Source: Caballeronia catudaia
Lineage (GTDB): Bacteria; Pseudomonadota; Gammaproteobacteria; Burkholderiales; Burkholderiaceae
Direction of reading: 5' to 3'
Length of the DNA stretch: 64,000 nt
NCBI RefSeq assembly: GCF_001544755.2
Contig: NZ_FCOF02000003.1
Location: 1-64,000, forward strand
This document shows, one piece after another, positions 45,083-53,856 of the stretch. Under the pieces are notes generated by a model. It was not told where the DNA came from. It saw only the letters and a list, made by a program, of their open reading frames with translations, and did not search any database. The translations under genes and the position numbers were made by a program. Each line of letters begins with the position of its first letter. Position 1 is the first letter of the stretch.

Positions 45083-46804
45083 TCAACGCAAGTTCGTCCG
45101 CGCAAGCTCGACGATCTCGTCACCACGCCCGCTCAGAATCGCACGCAGCATATAGAGGCTGAAGCCCTTCGCCTGCGACAGCTCGATGGTCGGCGGCATC
45201 GCGAGTTCATGCTTCGACGTGACCACATCCACGACCGCCGGCCCCTTGTGCGCGAATGCTTCGCGCAACGCGTTCTCGAGCTGCTCCGACTCTTCCACGC
45301 GCACCGACCAGATGCCGGCGCCCTTCGCGATCTGCGCGAAGTCGGTCTTGCTCAGATCGACGTTGGTGTCGAGATAGCCGCCCGCCTTCAGCTCCATCGA
45401 CACGAAGCCGAGCAGGCTGTTGTTGAACACGACGACCTTGATCGGCAGATCGAGCTGCACGGCGGAGAGGAGATCGCCAAGCAGCATCGACAAGCCGCCA
45501 TCGCCCGATAGCGACACCACTTGCCGTTGCGGTTGCGCAGCCTGCGCGCCGAGCGCCTGCGGCATCGCGTTGGCCATCGAGCCGTGATTGAACGAGCCGT
45601 GCAGTTGGCGCTTGCCGTTCATCGTCAGATAACGCGCGGCCCAGAGCGTGGGCGTGCCGACGTCCACGGTGAAGATCGCATCCTCGGCCGCGAGTTCATC
45701 GACGAGCTTCGTCAGATATTGCGGATGAATCGGACGGCCCGGTGCCGACGGCGTCGCGAGATCATCGAGATCCTTGCGCGCGGTCGCGTAGTGCTTCAGC
45801 GCGTTCGCCAGGAAACGGCGCTCGTTCTTGCGCTGCAGCTTCGGCAAGAGCGCAGCGAGCGTCTCCCTGATCGTGCCGACGAGTCCCATCTCCAGCGGCG
45901 CACGGCGCCCGAGTTGCGAGCCGCGCCAGTCGATCTGCACGATCTTCGCTTTCGGCGGATAGAACGGCCGATACGGAAAATCGCAGCCGAGCAGAAGCAG
46001 CGTGTCGCACGACATCATCGCGTGATAGCCCGAACTGAAACCGATGAGCCCGGTCATGCCGACATCGAACGGATTGTCGTACTCGATGAACGGCTTGCCG
46101 CGCAGCGCATGCACGATGGGTGCGCCGAGCGTATCGGCGAGCGCGACCACTTCGTCGTGCGAGCCCGCGACGCCGCTGCCGCACATGATCGTCACCGCCT
46201 CGCAGCCGTTCAACAGGTCCGCGAGCTTGTCGAGATCCGCGTCCGCGGGCAGGATCGCGCCGGGCGCGCTCGCGGTCCAGCGCGGCTCGACGTCCGGGCC
46301 GTCGCTCAACGCGACATCGCCCGGCAGCACGATCACCGCGACGCCGCGCTGATCGATCGCCGCACGCATCGCACGTTCGAGCACGCGCGGAAACTGCGAC
46401 GCATTCGACACCAGTTCCACGAAGTGACTGCACTCCTTGAACAATTCCTGCGGGTGCGTTTCCTGGAAATACCCGAGACCGATTTCCGTCGACGGAATAT
46501 GCGCGGCGATGGCAAGCACGGGCTGATGATTGCGATGGCAATCGTAGAGGCCGTTGATCAGGTGCAGGTTGCCCGGCCCGCAACTGCCCGCGCAGACGGC
46601 GAGCTTGCCCGTCGCGGCAGCGTCCGCGCCTGCTGCGAAAGCGGCCGCTTCTTCGTGGCGCGTATGCATCCAGCGGATCGAGCCTACGCGGTCGAGGCTG
46701 AATGCGAGTCCGTTCAGGCTGTCGCCCGTCACGCCCCAGATGCGTTCCACGCCCGCTGCGGCAAGCGTCTTCGCCAGATAGTCGGCAACCGTCTGTTTGG
46801 CCAT
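45083..46804 (-). CDS. poxB: Pyruvate dehydrogenase (quinone), PoxB
   Basis: A 573-residue ThDP enzyme, the length of E. coli PoxB. The activating glutamate and substrate channel are in [14 protein letters not shown] and GSCGPGNLH, the ThDP motif in [29 protein letters not shown], and the C-terminal tail matches the membrane-binding helix region of PoxB. It oxidatively decarboxylates pyruvate to acetate, passing electrons to ubiquinone. ATG 46804 starts the family-conserved [11 protein letters not shown]. It is monocistronic. Confidence 0.9.
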   Translation of the reverse strand: MAKQTVADYLAKTLAAAGVERIWGVTGDSLNGLAFSLDRVGSIRWMHTRHEEAAAFAAGADAAATGKLAVCAGSCGPGNLHLINGLYDCHRNHQPVLAIAAHIPSTEIGLGYFQETHPQELFKECSHFVELVSNASQFPRVLERAMRAAIDQRGVAVIVLPGDVALSDGPDVEPRWTASAPGAILPADADLDKLADLLNGCEAVTIMCGSGVAGSHDEVVALADTLGAPIVHALRGKPFIEYDNPFDVGMTGLIGFSSGYHAMMSCDTLLLLGCDFPYRPFYPPKAKIVQIDWRGSQLGRRAPLEMGLVGTIRETLAALLPKLQRKNERRFLANALKHYATARKDLDDLATPSAPGRPIHPQYLTKLVDELAAEDAIFTVDVGTPTLWAARYLTMNGKRQLHGSFNHGSMANAMPQALGAQAAQPQRQVVSLSGDGGLSMLLGDLLSAVQLDLPIKVVVFNNSLLGFVSMELKAGGYLDTNVDLSKTDFAQIAKGAGIWSVRVEESEQLENALREAFAHKGPAVVDVVTSKHELAMPPTIELSQAKGFSLYMLRAILSGRGDEIVELARTNLR

Positions 46805-47129
46805 GATGGTTCCTGTAAATGGAGTCCTGCGAATGGCGGCGTCGCGCGGCACTGCGGCCCGCGACGCATGCGCAATGGCTCAATGCATGCAGCATGCAAA
46901 ACGAAGAGGCAGTGTACGACGGAGAACCCGGGATTGTCCTGAACGGTGCCGAAGCCGTCTGGCCTGGCGCGGGTCGGCGCGCGCACGCACGACGCGACGC
47001 GCGAATTTTGAATGCATTATTCCCGAAGGAATCTTGTATGCAGAATGCAGTGAGAGCCGGCCATATGCCTCCGGAACGGCGCGTCCCGGAGGCATACGGC
47101 GGTCAGACGCGTCTCGACGACGCCAGCGG
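46805..47129. other. Intergenic region with TGCATGC repeats and a hairpin
   Basis: 325 bases without a gene. It holds the poxB promoter region. ATGCATGCAGCATGCAAAA at 46883-46901 contains overlapping TGCATGC copies also found in other intergenic regions here. ATGCCTCCGG (47065-47074) and CCGGAGGCAT (47086-47095) form a 10-bp hairpin that may terminate the upstream ABC operon. Confidence 0.45.
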
Positions 47130-47927
47130 TCAAGCGCCCTTGCGCACGCTATCCGGCAGATCGCGTCCGTGATACTTCTTGTAGATCGTGTTCAGATTGC
47201 CGTTCTTCTGGTTCGTGGTGACCCAGTTGTTCACCCATTCCTTGAGGCGCGGCTGATCCTTGTTCAGCGCGATGCCGAGATCGAAGTTCTTTTGCTCGAA
47301 CTTCATTTCGATGTTGCGTTGCGGCGCGCGATGCTGCATTTCCTGCAGGTTCGACGGCGTGCTCGAGAAGACGTCGATCTGACCCGTGACCATTGACGTG
47401 ATGAGCGTCGCGTCGTCCTCATAGCGCTGGATCTGCGCGCCCTTCGCCTGCTGCGTCGTGAGCGTGTCGTTCACCGTTGCGCGCGTGAGGCCGATGGTCT
47501 TGCCGTCGAGGTCCGCATAGTCCTTCACCTTGATCGTCTTCACGCCGCCGACGATGATCGTGATCACCGCATACGGCACCGAGAAATCGACCACCTTCGC
47601 GCGCTCGGGCGTGATCGACAGATCGGCGATCACGAGATCCGCGCGCTTCGCCTGCAGCGTCGGAATGCGCGCGGCGTTCGTGATCTGCACGAGTTCGAGC
47701 TTCACGCCCAGATCCTTTGCGAGCGCGGCAGCCGTATCGACATCGGACCCCGCGGGCTTGAGGTTCGCGTCGGCGTAGCTGAAGAGCGGCGTGCCCATCG
47801 CGATCGCGACGCGCACGACGCCTGCTTTCTTGATGTCGTCGAGTTGATCGGCCATCGCGCTGTGCATGGCGCCTGCCATCATCAAGGTGGCGAGTGCGGC
47901 GCGTGCAATGATTGTCTTTGCTTTCAA
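47130..47927 (-). CDS. ABC transporter substrate-binding protein, family 3 (polar amino acid type)
   Basis: A 265-residue periplasmic binding protein with a signal peptide (cleavage near SAMAD, about residue 26) and the family 3 pattern: VRVAIAMGTPLFSYADANLKPAG, GSDVDTAAALAKDLGVKLELV, RADLVIADLSITPERAKVVDFS. Family 3 usually binds polar amino acids, but in this hexuronate region a sugar acid is possible. Last gene of a four-gene ABC operon. Confidence 0.86.
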   Translation of the reverse strand: MKAKTIIARAALATLMMAGAMHSAMADQLDDIKKAGVVRVAIAMGTPLFSYADANLKPAGSDVDTAAALAKDLGVKLELVQITNAARIPTLQAKRADLVIADLSITPERAKVVDFSVPYAVITIIVGGVKTIKVKDYADLDGKTIGLTRATVNDTLTTQQAKGAQIQRYEDDATLITSMVTGQIDVFSSTPSNLQEMQHRAPQRNIEMKFEQKNFDLGIALNKDQPRLKEWVNNWVTTNQKNGNLNTIYKKYHGRDLPDSVRKGA

Positions 47928-47965
47928 GTCAAGTCTCCGTTGTTATCGATATTGCGTTAGTCAAA

Positions 47966-48694
47966 TCAAAGTCCGTTATCCAGAAACGCACGCAATTCAG
48001 GCGTGCGCGGCGCATCGAGCATGCTGCCGTCACCCACTTCCCATACCTTGCCCTGATGCATGTAGATGATGCGGTCCGCGACGCGCTTCGCGAAGGCCAT
48101 CTCGTGCGTGACGAGCAGCATCGTCATGCCGTCCGCCGCGAGGTCTTCCATCACGCGCAGCACTTCGCCCGTGAGTTGAGGATCGAGCGCGGAGGTCACT
48201 TCGTCGAACAACATCACTTTCGGCGACATCGCGAGCGAGCGCGCAATCGCCACGCGCTGCTGCTGTCCGCCTGACAATTGTTCGGGATAGGCATCCGCTT
48301 TCTGACCAAGACCGACCTGCTCCAGCACGTTCGTCGCGATGCGTTTTGCTTCATCGCGCGACATCTTTTTCACGTGACGCAGCGCGAGCATGATGTTCTC
48401 TTCCACCGTCAGATGCGGAAAGAGGTTATAGCTTTGAAACACGATGCCCACTTCGCGGCGCAACAGATGCAGATCGACTTTGGGATCGTCGACGCGAATG
48501 CCGCACACTTCGATCTGACCTTCGTCGATGGTTTCGAGGCGATCGATGCAGCGCAACGCCGTGCTCTTGCCCGAGCCGCTCGCGCCGATCACGGCGATCA
48601 TTTCGCCCTTGTTGACTTCGAAGGACACGCCTTTGAGAACATGATTGGAGCCGAAGCTCTTGTGAATCTCGCCGACCTTAACGATTGCTGACAT
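47966..48694 (-). CDS. ABC transporter ATPase (GlnQ-like)
   Basis: A 242-residue ATPase: Walker A GASGSGKST, Q-loop VFQSYNLFPHLT, signature LSGGQQQRVAIARSLA, Walker B VMLFDEVTSALDP, H-loop VTHE. It overlaps the downstream end of a permease gene by 17 bases and is 38 bases from the binding-protein gene. Energises the importer. Confidence 0.92.
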   Translation of the reverse strand: MSAIVKVGEIHKSFGSNHVLKGVSFEVNKGEMIAVIGASGSGKSTALRCIDRLETIDEGQIEVCGIRVDDPKVDLHLLRREVGIVFQSYNLFPHLTVEENIMLALRHVKKMSRDEAKRIATNVLEQVGLGQKADAYPEQLSGGQQQRVAIARSLAMSPKVMLFDEVTSALDPQLTGEVLRVMEDLAADGMTMLLVTHEMAFAKRVADRIIYMHQGKVWEVGDGSMLDAPRTPELRAFLDNGL

Positions 48695-49331
48695 TGAGCT
48701 TGTTCTCCATCGTTTGGCTCCAGCGCGAAAGCGGATAGCACAGGACGAAATAAAAAGCGCCGACCAGTCCGAAGATGAGGAACGGCTGGAAGATAGAGTT
48801 GTTGATGATCTGGCCCGCGCGCGTCAGTTCGATGAAGCCGATCACCGAAGCGAGCGACGTCATCTTGATGAGCTGCACGAGAAAGCCGACCGTCGGCGGC
48901 AAGGCGAGCCGCATCGCCTGCGGGATGATCACGAGACGCAGCGTCTGCCAGCGCGTGAGCGACAGGCACTCCGACGCTTCCCACTGCGGCTTGGGCATCG
49001 CTTCGATGCAGCCGCGCCAGATATCGCCAAGATATGCGCTCGAATAAACCATCAGCGCGAGGCCCGCCGCGACGAGCGCCGGCACCTGATAGCCATACAC
49101 CGACAAGCCGAAGTACACGATGAAGAGCAGGATCAGCAACGGAATGCCCTGAATCGCTTCGATATACACGAGCGCCGCGCGTGCAAGCCAGGCGCGCGGC
49201 GAGATGCGCGCGAGCATCACGACGAAGCCGCCGATGCCGCCGAGCACGAAAGCAAGCGCGGACAGCGCCAGCGTCCAGCCGATCGATTGCGCCAGATAGA
49301 CGAGATGCGATGCCGTGAATCCGCCACTCAT
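48678..49331 (-). CDS. ABC transporter permease (HisM/GlnP type)
   Basis: A 217-residue permease with five hydrophobic helices and the EAA motif (EASECLSLTRWQTLRLVIIPQAMRLALPP). Start ATG 49331 overlaps the stop of the other permease by four bases. Pairs with that permease as a heterodimer. Confidence 0.9.
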   Translation of the reverse strand: MSGGFTASHLVYLAQSIGWTLALSALAFVLGGIGGFVVMLARISPRAWLARAALVYIEAIQGIPLLILLFIVYFGLSVYGYQVPALVAAGLALMVYSSAYLGDIWRGCIEAMPKPQWEASECLSLTRWQTLRLVIIPQAMRLALPPTVGFLVQLIKMTSLASVIGFIELTRAGQIINNSIFQPFLIFGLVGAFYFVLCYPLSRWSQTMENKLNVSNR

Positions 49332-50074
49332 GCCGCACCTCCCGGAATGACCGTGTCGATGCGCTGCGAATCCGGCGGCGCCTTGCCCGCGCGCTTCGCG
49401 GCGAGACGGATCGCGCGGCGCCGCTTGAAGAGATGCTCGCCGACCTGCCACGCAACGAGCTTGATGATCAGCGACAGCACGAGATACAGCGCCGCGACCA
49501 CGATGTACGTTTCGAGCGAGCGGAACGTATCGGACTGCACGGTATTGGCGACCGCCGTGAGCTCTTCCGCCGAGATTTGCGAGGCGATGGCCGAGGCCTG
49601 CATCATCAGCAGGAACTGGCTCGTCAACGCGGGATAAACCTTTTCGATCGACGGCTGGAGCATGACGTGCCAGCCGATACGCCACTTTGACAGCCCCAGG
49701 CACTCGGCCGCCTCGATCTGGCCGCGTGGCACCGATTCCAGACCGGCGCGAATGATCTCGGCCGCATAGGCGCCGATGTTTATCGTCATCGCGAGCGCGG
49801 CGGCCGCGAAGGTCGGCATACGCAATCCAATGCTTGCAAGACCGAAATACAGCAGAAAGATCTGCACGAGGAACGGCGTGTTGCGCACGGCCTCGATATA
49901 GATGATGCAAACACGCGTCAGCACCGGCACCTTCGCGCGCTTGGCGAACGCGACCAGCATGCCGAGGATCAGGCCGAAGAACACGGCGACGCACGTCATC
50001 TTGAGTGTCAGCCACGCGCCCAGCAGGAACGTCGGCCAGTACGGCAACAGCGGTGAAAAATCGAGAGAAAACAT
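49328..50074 (-). CDS. ABC transporter permease (HisQ/GlnP type)
   Basis: A 248-residue permease with EAA motif (EAAECLGLSKWRIGWHVMLQPSIEKVYPAL). ATG 50074 opens the reading frame with MFSLDFSPLLPYW. First gene of the ABC operon, 103 bases downstream of the uronate dehydrogenase stop. A GTATG-CATAC inverted repeat lies 57 bases before its start. Confidence 0.9.
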   Translation of the reverse strand: MFSLDFSPLLPYWPTFLLGAWLTLKMTCVAVFFGLILGMLVAFAKRAKVPVLTRVCIIYIEAVRNTPFLVQIFLLYFGLASIGLRMPTFAAAALAMTINIGAYAAEIIRAGLESVPRGQIEAAECLGLSKWRIGWHVMLQPSIEKVYPALTSQFLLMMQASAIASQISAEELTAVANTVQSDTFRSLETYIVVAALYLVLSLIIKLVAWQVGEHLFKRRRAIRLAAKRAGKAPPDSQRIDTVIPGGAA

Positions 50075-50130
50075 GGCGGCAAAGTCACTGTTATGTTGGG
50101 GCGCTCTGTTCAATGCGGCCGGCGCGTGAT

Positions 50131-50144
50131 GTATGACGACATAC
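50131..50144. promoter_or_regulatory. Possible FCD/GntR operator upstream of the ABC operon
   Basis: GTATG-ACGA-CATAC, a 5-bp inverted repeat with four-base spacer, lies between the uronate dehydrogenase and the ABC operon. The size fits an FCD-family GntR operator, and such a regulator is encoded at 51428. Related GTCAT/ATGAC half-sites occur at 51378-51395 before that gene. Confidence 0.4.
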
Positions 50145-50176
50145 TACAAATGCCGTGATATTGCATCTTGCATGCA

Positions 50177-51022
50177 TTAAACCGGGTCGAACGGGCCAGT
50201 CGTCGTGAAGGCGCCGCCCTGCAGCACGGCCACCGGATCGGTGGGGGCGGGTGGCGGCGTCGCTTCCACCTTGTCGCGGAATGGCTCGGACGAATCGCGC
50301 GGCACGAAACCCAGATGCGCGGCGCAGCGGTTGTCCCACCAGGTGTGCGCGTTCGCGGACATGCCGAAGACGATCGTGTGCCCGACGTCCGGCGTGAAGA
50401 GGCTGCGGCGCAACAGGTCGTGAAAATCGTCGTAGCTCATCCAGCTCGCCATCATGCGGCGGTCTTTCGGCTCCGGAAACACCGAGCCGATGCGAATGCT
50501 CACGGTCTCGATGCCGTAACGGTCGAAATAGAGTTGCGCCGTGTCTTCGCCGAACGACTTGGACAAGCCGTAGTAGCCGTCGGGACGTTTGCGCGCGGCG
50601 GCGTCGATTCGTTCGTCCTGCCGATAGAAACCGGTCACGTGATTCGAGCTCGCGAACACGATGCGCTTGACGCCCTGACGGCGCGCTGCTTCATAGAGAT
50701 TGAACACGCCCTTGATGTTGGCTTCGAGAATCTCCTCGAACGGTCGCTCCACCGATACCCCGCCGAGATGAACGATCGCATCGCAATCTTTGGCGAGCGC
50801 ATCGACGGCCTGTCGGTCGGCCAGATCGCACGCAACGATTTCTTCGTGAAGCGCCGCGTCGCTCGCAAGGACGCCGGGCAGATCGGAGATGCGCACCTGC
50901 CGCGCGAATTGCGCGACACGATGCCGGATCGCCCGCCCGATTCCGCCCGCGGCGCCCGTCAGCAGCAAGCGGTCGAATTGCGCGGCGCAGTCGGCGGACG
51001 ATGCGCTGTGTTGTTGTTCCAT
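50177..51022 (-). CDS. udh: Uronate dehydrogenase (NAD-dependent epimerase/dehydratase family)
   Basis: A 281-residue short-chain enzyme with NAD motif LLLTGAAGGIGRAI, VHLGGVSVERPFEEI, catalytic SSNHVTGFY and YYGLSKS (YxxxK). It matches uronate dehydrogenases, which oxidise glucuronate or galacturonate to the aldarolactone. A paralog is at 54762. The divergent GntR regulator lies on the far side of the cloverleaf repeat, which begins 36 bases upstream of this start. Confidence 0.88.
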   Translation of the reverse strand: MEQQHSASSADCAAQFDRLLLTGAAGGIGRAIRHRVAQFARQVRISDLPGVLASDAALHEEIVACDLADRQAVDALAKDCDAIVHLGGVSVERPFEEILEANIKGVFNLYEAARRQGVKRIVFASSNHVTGFYRQDERIDAAARKRPDGYYGLSKSFGEDTAQLYFDRYGIETVSIRIGSVFPEPKDRRMMASWMSYDDFHDLLRRSLFTPDVGHTIVFGMSANAHTWWDNRCAAHLGFVPRDSSEPFRDKVEATPPPAPTDPVAVLQGGAFTTTGPFDPV

Positions 51023-51057
51023 CGAATTTTGTCTCCGTCATGCAAAGCTGTCGTGCC

Positions 51058-51344
51058 AGGGTCTGTTCACATATAAAACGTGCATGCGTTGCCCCGTAAA
51101 GGGCCGATCGCAAGGAATGCGACGAAGCTAATACGTCGGTATTCGCGAGGAGCATGACGCCGCGAGCGGCCCTTTACGGGGCAACCCCTGACTAAAAAAA
51201 ATCCAATCCAGGGGAACGCCCGAAATCGGCCGTACTGCGGCGTCGCGCATCGCTTGTTTGGGGAGGCCAAACGGCGCGCCGCGCTCCTTGCACTACAGCC
51301 GATTTCGGGCGTTCGCATGCACGTTTTATATGTGAACAGACCCT
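51058..51344. repeat. 287-bp four-way palindromic (cloverleaf) element
   Basis: Four inverted repeats abut with no spacer. Outer stem: 51058-51088 with 51314-51344 (31 bp, perfect; begins AGGGTCTGTTCACATATAAA). Arm 1: 51089-51106 with 51167-51184 (18 bp, perfect; begins TTGCCCCGTAAAGGG). Arm 2: 51185-51190 with 51209-51214 (CCCCTG/CAGGGG, 18-base A-rich loop). Arm 3: 51215-51230 with 51298-51313 (16 bp, perfect; AACGCCCGAAATCGGC). The loops of arms 1 and 3 contain further small hairpins. No ORF is carried and no clear target duplication is seen. I recognise no described family; a MITE-like element or structured 5'-UTR RNA are the best guesses. It lies in the divergent udh/gntR promoter region. 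Confidence 0.9.
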
Positions 51345-51427
51345 AGGCTTAACCCTGCACGCAACTTCTTGTACGTTGTCATATCACTGCATGACGCATA
51401 TCATCATTTGCCGACCGATTTGTCAAT

Positions 51428-52243
51428 GTGTGTAAAACCCATTCCAACGAGAACGCCGTGACGCTATCGCCCAATTTTCATGCCGACACGCTCCCCGCTT
51501 CTTCGGCCTGTCCTGCCGACGGCGCCACTGCATTGCCCGGCACGCGACGCAGCCTCACCGCGCAACTGGTGGATGCGTTGCGCGCGCAGATCGATTCGAA
51601 GGAGATGAAGCCCGGCAGCCGACTGGCGACCGAAGCGGAGATGGTGCAGCGGTTCGGCGTGAGCCGCACGGTGGTGCGCGAGGCGCTATCGCGATTGCAA
51701 GCCGCCGGTCTCGTGGAGACGCGGCATGGCATCGGCACGTTCGTCAGCGAAGCGGGCGCGTCGCCGCTTCTGACGCTCGATCCCGCCGATGTCGCCGGCT
51801 CTCTCGATGCGCTCGCGATTCTCGAACTGCGCATCAGTCTGGAGACCGAATGCGCGGGACTCGCGGCCACGCGTTGCAATGCCGAGCGGCTGGCGACGAT
51901 GCGCTCCGCCCTCGCCGATTTCGCGCAGAGCGTCGGCAGGGCGACCGATACCATCGCGCCGGATCTGCGCTTTCACATGGAGATCGCGCAAGCGACGAAC
52001 AATCGCTATTTCGTCGAGATCATGGAGCATCTCGGCACGCGCATGATTCCGCGCACGCGCATTACCGCGACGCCCATTCCGCGCGATCAGTACGCGGAGT
52101 ATCTGATGCGCGTGAATCGCGAGCACGAGCAGATCGCGGATGCCATCGAACGCGGCGATGCGGACTCGGCGCGCACGGCGATGCGCCTGCATCTGATCAA
52201 TAGCCGAGAGCGGTTGCGCCGGGCGCAGGCGTCATCCGACTGA
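51428..52243 (+). CDS. GntR-family regulator, FCD subfamily (uronate locus)
   Basis: A regulator of up to 271 residues with winged helix (RLATEAEMVQRFGVSRTVVREALSRLQAAGLVETRHGIGTFV) and FCD effector domain (LRFHMEIAQATNNRYFVEIMEHLG, REHEQIADAIERGD). The frame opens with GTG at 51428; GTG 51458 is a plausible shorter start. It is divergent from udh and probably represses udh, the ABC operon and perhaps the MFS gene downstream, with a uronate or aldarate as effector. Confidence 0.87.
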   Translation: MCKTHSNENAVTLSPNFHADTLPASSACPADGATALPGTRRSLTAQLVDALRAQIDSKEMKPGSRLATEAEMVQRFGVSRTVVREALSRLQAAGLVETRHGIGTFVSEAGASPLLTLDPADVAGSLDALAILELRISLETECAGLAATRCNAERLATMRSALADFAQSVGRATDTIAPDLRFHMEIAQATNNRYFVEIMEHLGTRMIPRTRITATPIPRDQYAEYLMRVNREHEQIADAIERGDADSARTAMRLHLINSRERLRRAQASSD

Positions 52244-52245
52244 AT

Positions 52246-52271
52246 GCGCAAGGACCGCGCGGTCCTTGCGC
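52246..52271. terminator. Bidirectional terminator hairpin
   Basis: GCGCAAGGACC and GGTCCTTGCGC form a perfect 11-bp stem with a GCGC loop between convergent gntR and MFS genes. No T tract, so termination may rely on the stem alone. Confidence 0.55.
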
Positions 52272-52282
52272 TGATGCAACGC

Positions 52283-53632
52283 TCAGCGGGCTGCCATGTT
52301 CGGCTCGCCATCCTTCCCGTCATCCGGATGTGAAATCGTCTCCAGCGCGGAGTCGTGATGCAGCAGCAACACCGCCGCCACACCGACCATCCCCGCGCCC
52401 GCGAGACACAAGAGACCTGCGCCGAAGCCGCCCGTGCTGTCCTTGATCCAGCCCATCGCATAAGGTCCGAAGAAGCCCGCGAGATTGCCGAGCGAGTTGA
52501 TCGCGGCAATGCCGCCGGCCGCCGCCGCACCCGAGAGGAACGATGCCGGCAGCGTCCAGATCACCGGCAGGCAGCCGAAGATGCCGAAGCCCGCGATCGA
52601 CAGCGCGACCATCTTCAGGACCGGGTTATCGAGTCCCGCCGATGCGGCGATGCCGCCCGCCGCCACCATCAGCGCGATCGCGACATGCCAGCGGCGCTCC
52701 ATCTTGCGATCCGAATGACGTCCCCAGAGCACCATGCTGATCACGCCGACCACATACGGCAGCGACGTGACGAAGCCCGTCTGCACATTCGTCAGGCCGA
52801 ACGCCTTCACGATCTGCGGCAGGAAGAAGCTCAGGCCATAGTTGGTCGCGTTCGCGCCGAAGTAGATCAACGCAATGGCCAGCACGCGCGGATTGAAGAT
52901 GGCTTCCTTCACGCTGAACGCATGTACGGCCTCGCGATGCGCCCGCTCATGCGCCTGACGATCGACGAGCCATTCGCGCTCGTCCTTCGCGAGCCAGTGC
53001 GCGTCGGCGGGTTTGTCGGTCAGATAGAAGTACACGACGAACGCAAGCAGGAGCGCGGGAATCGCTTCGATCAGATACAGCCACTGCCAACCGGCCATGC
53101 CGTTGATGCCGTCCATCTGCAGCAGCGCGCCGGAGATGGGCCCGCCGATCACGGTCGACAGTGGAATCGCCGCCATGAAGTAGCCGACGACGCGCCCGCG
53201 ATACTTCGCCGGAAACCACAACGTCAGCAAAAAGATGATGCCGGGAAAGAAGCCCGCTTCAGCGACGCCGAGCAGAATGCGCAGGCCGTAGAACACATAG
53301 GCGTTCGACAGGCCCGTCGCCTGCGCGATGTGCGGGATGTAGGCCATCGCCGCCGCGAGGATGCCCCACGTGAACATGATTCGCGCGATCCAGCGGCGCG
53401 CGCCGAACCGTTCGAGCAACAGGTTGGACGGCACTTCGAAAAAGAAGTAGGCGATGAAGAAAATGCCGGCGCCAAAGCCGAACATGCTCGCGGTGAAGCC
53501 GAGCGCCTTGTTCATCTGCAACGCCGCAAAGCCGACGTTGACACGGTCCAGATACGCGATGAAGTAACACAAGATCAGGAACGGCACGAGGCGAACCATC
53601 ACGCGCCTCATGGTGCGAGCTTCAAGGTCCAT
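52283..53632 (-). CDS. MFS transporter, anion:cation symporter family
   Basis: A 449-residue, twelve-helix ACS-family transporter with AYLDRVNVGFAALQMNK, ERFGARRWIARIMFTWG and GVAEAGFFPGIIFLLTLWFP. Relatives import hexuronates, aldarates or tartrate. It lies between the GntR regulator and the lactonase/udh operon, so a uronate or aldarate is likely. 224 bases upstream are non-coding; a GCAGGT/ACCTGC repeat (53660-53680) is the only structure seen there. Confidence 0.85.
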   Translation of the reverse strand: MDLEARTMRRVMVRLVPFLILCYFIAYLDRVNVGFAALQMNKALGFTASMFGFGAGIFFIAYFFFEVPSNLLLERFGARRWIARIMFTWGILAAAMAYIPHIAQATGLSNAYVFYGLRILLGVAEAGFFPGIIFLLTLWFPAKYRGRVVGYFMAAIPLSTVIGGPISGALLQMDGINGMAGWQWLYLIEAIPALLLAFVVYFYLTDKPADAHWLAKDEREWLVDRQAHERAHREAVHAFSVKEAIFNPRVLAIALIYFGANATNYGLSFFLPQIVKAFGLTNVQTGFVTSLPYVVGVISMVLWGRHSDRKMERRWHVAIALMVAAGGIAASAGLDNPVLKMVALSIAGFGIFGCLPVIWTLPASFLSGAAAAGGIAAINSLGNLAGFFGPYAMGWIKDSTGGFGAGLLCLAGAGMVGVAAVLLLHHDSALETISHPDDGKDGEPNMAAR

Positions 53633-53856
53633 CTATGTCTCCTCCAGATAGAAGAATCGGCAGGTCTTTGAGATACCTGCGGAGACTACTCTCTAAGGAG
53701 AAACTAAAGCATTGGTGTTTGACCTTGGTATCGGTTCCGAAGCGTGACGTGCCTCGCTTTTCGATGCGCGCCGACGCGGTGCACCAACTGCCTCGCATCC
53801 CAAAATGTGCGAAAAAATTGCGTGCAGGGCGGATGGACCGCCCCGCTTTTTGCAAT

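Noticed and set aside
51185-51214. CCCCTG/CAGGGG with an A-rich loop as an independent terminator.
   Set aside because: It is exactly contiguous with the neighbouring stems and is better explained as the third arm of the cloverleaf.
53641-53856. Possible small gene or regulatory RNA upstream of the MFS transporter at 52283.
   Set aside because: Only a short GCAGGT/ACCTGC repeat is seen; no RBS-start pair or conserved reading frame supports a gene.
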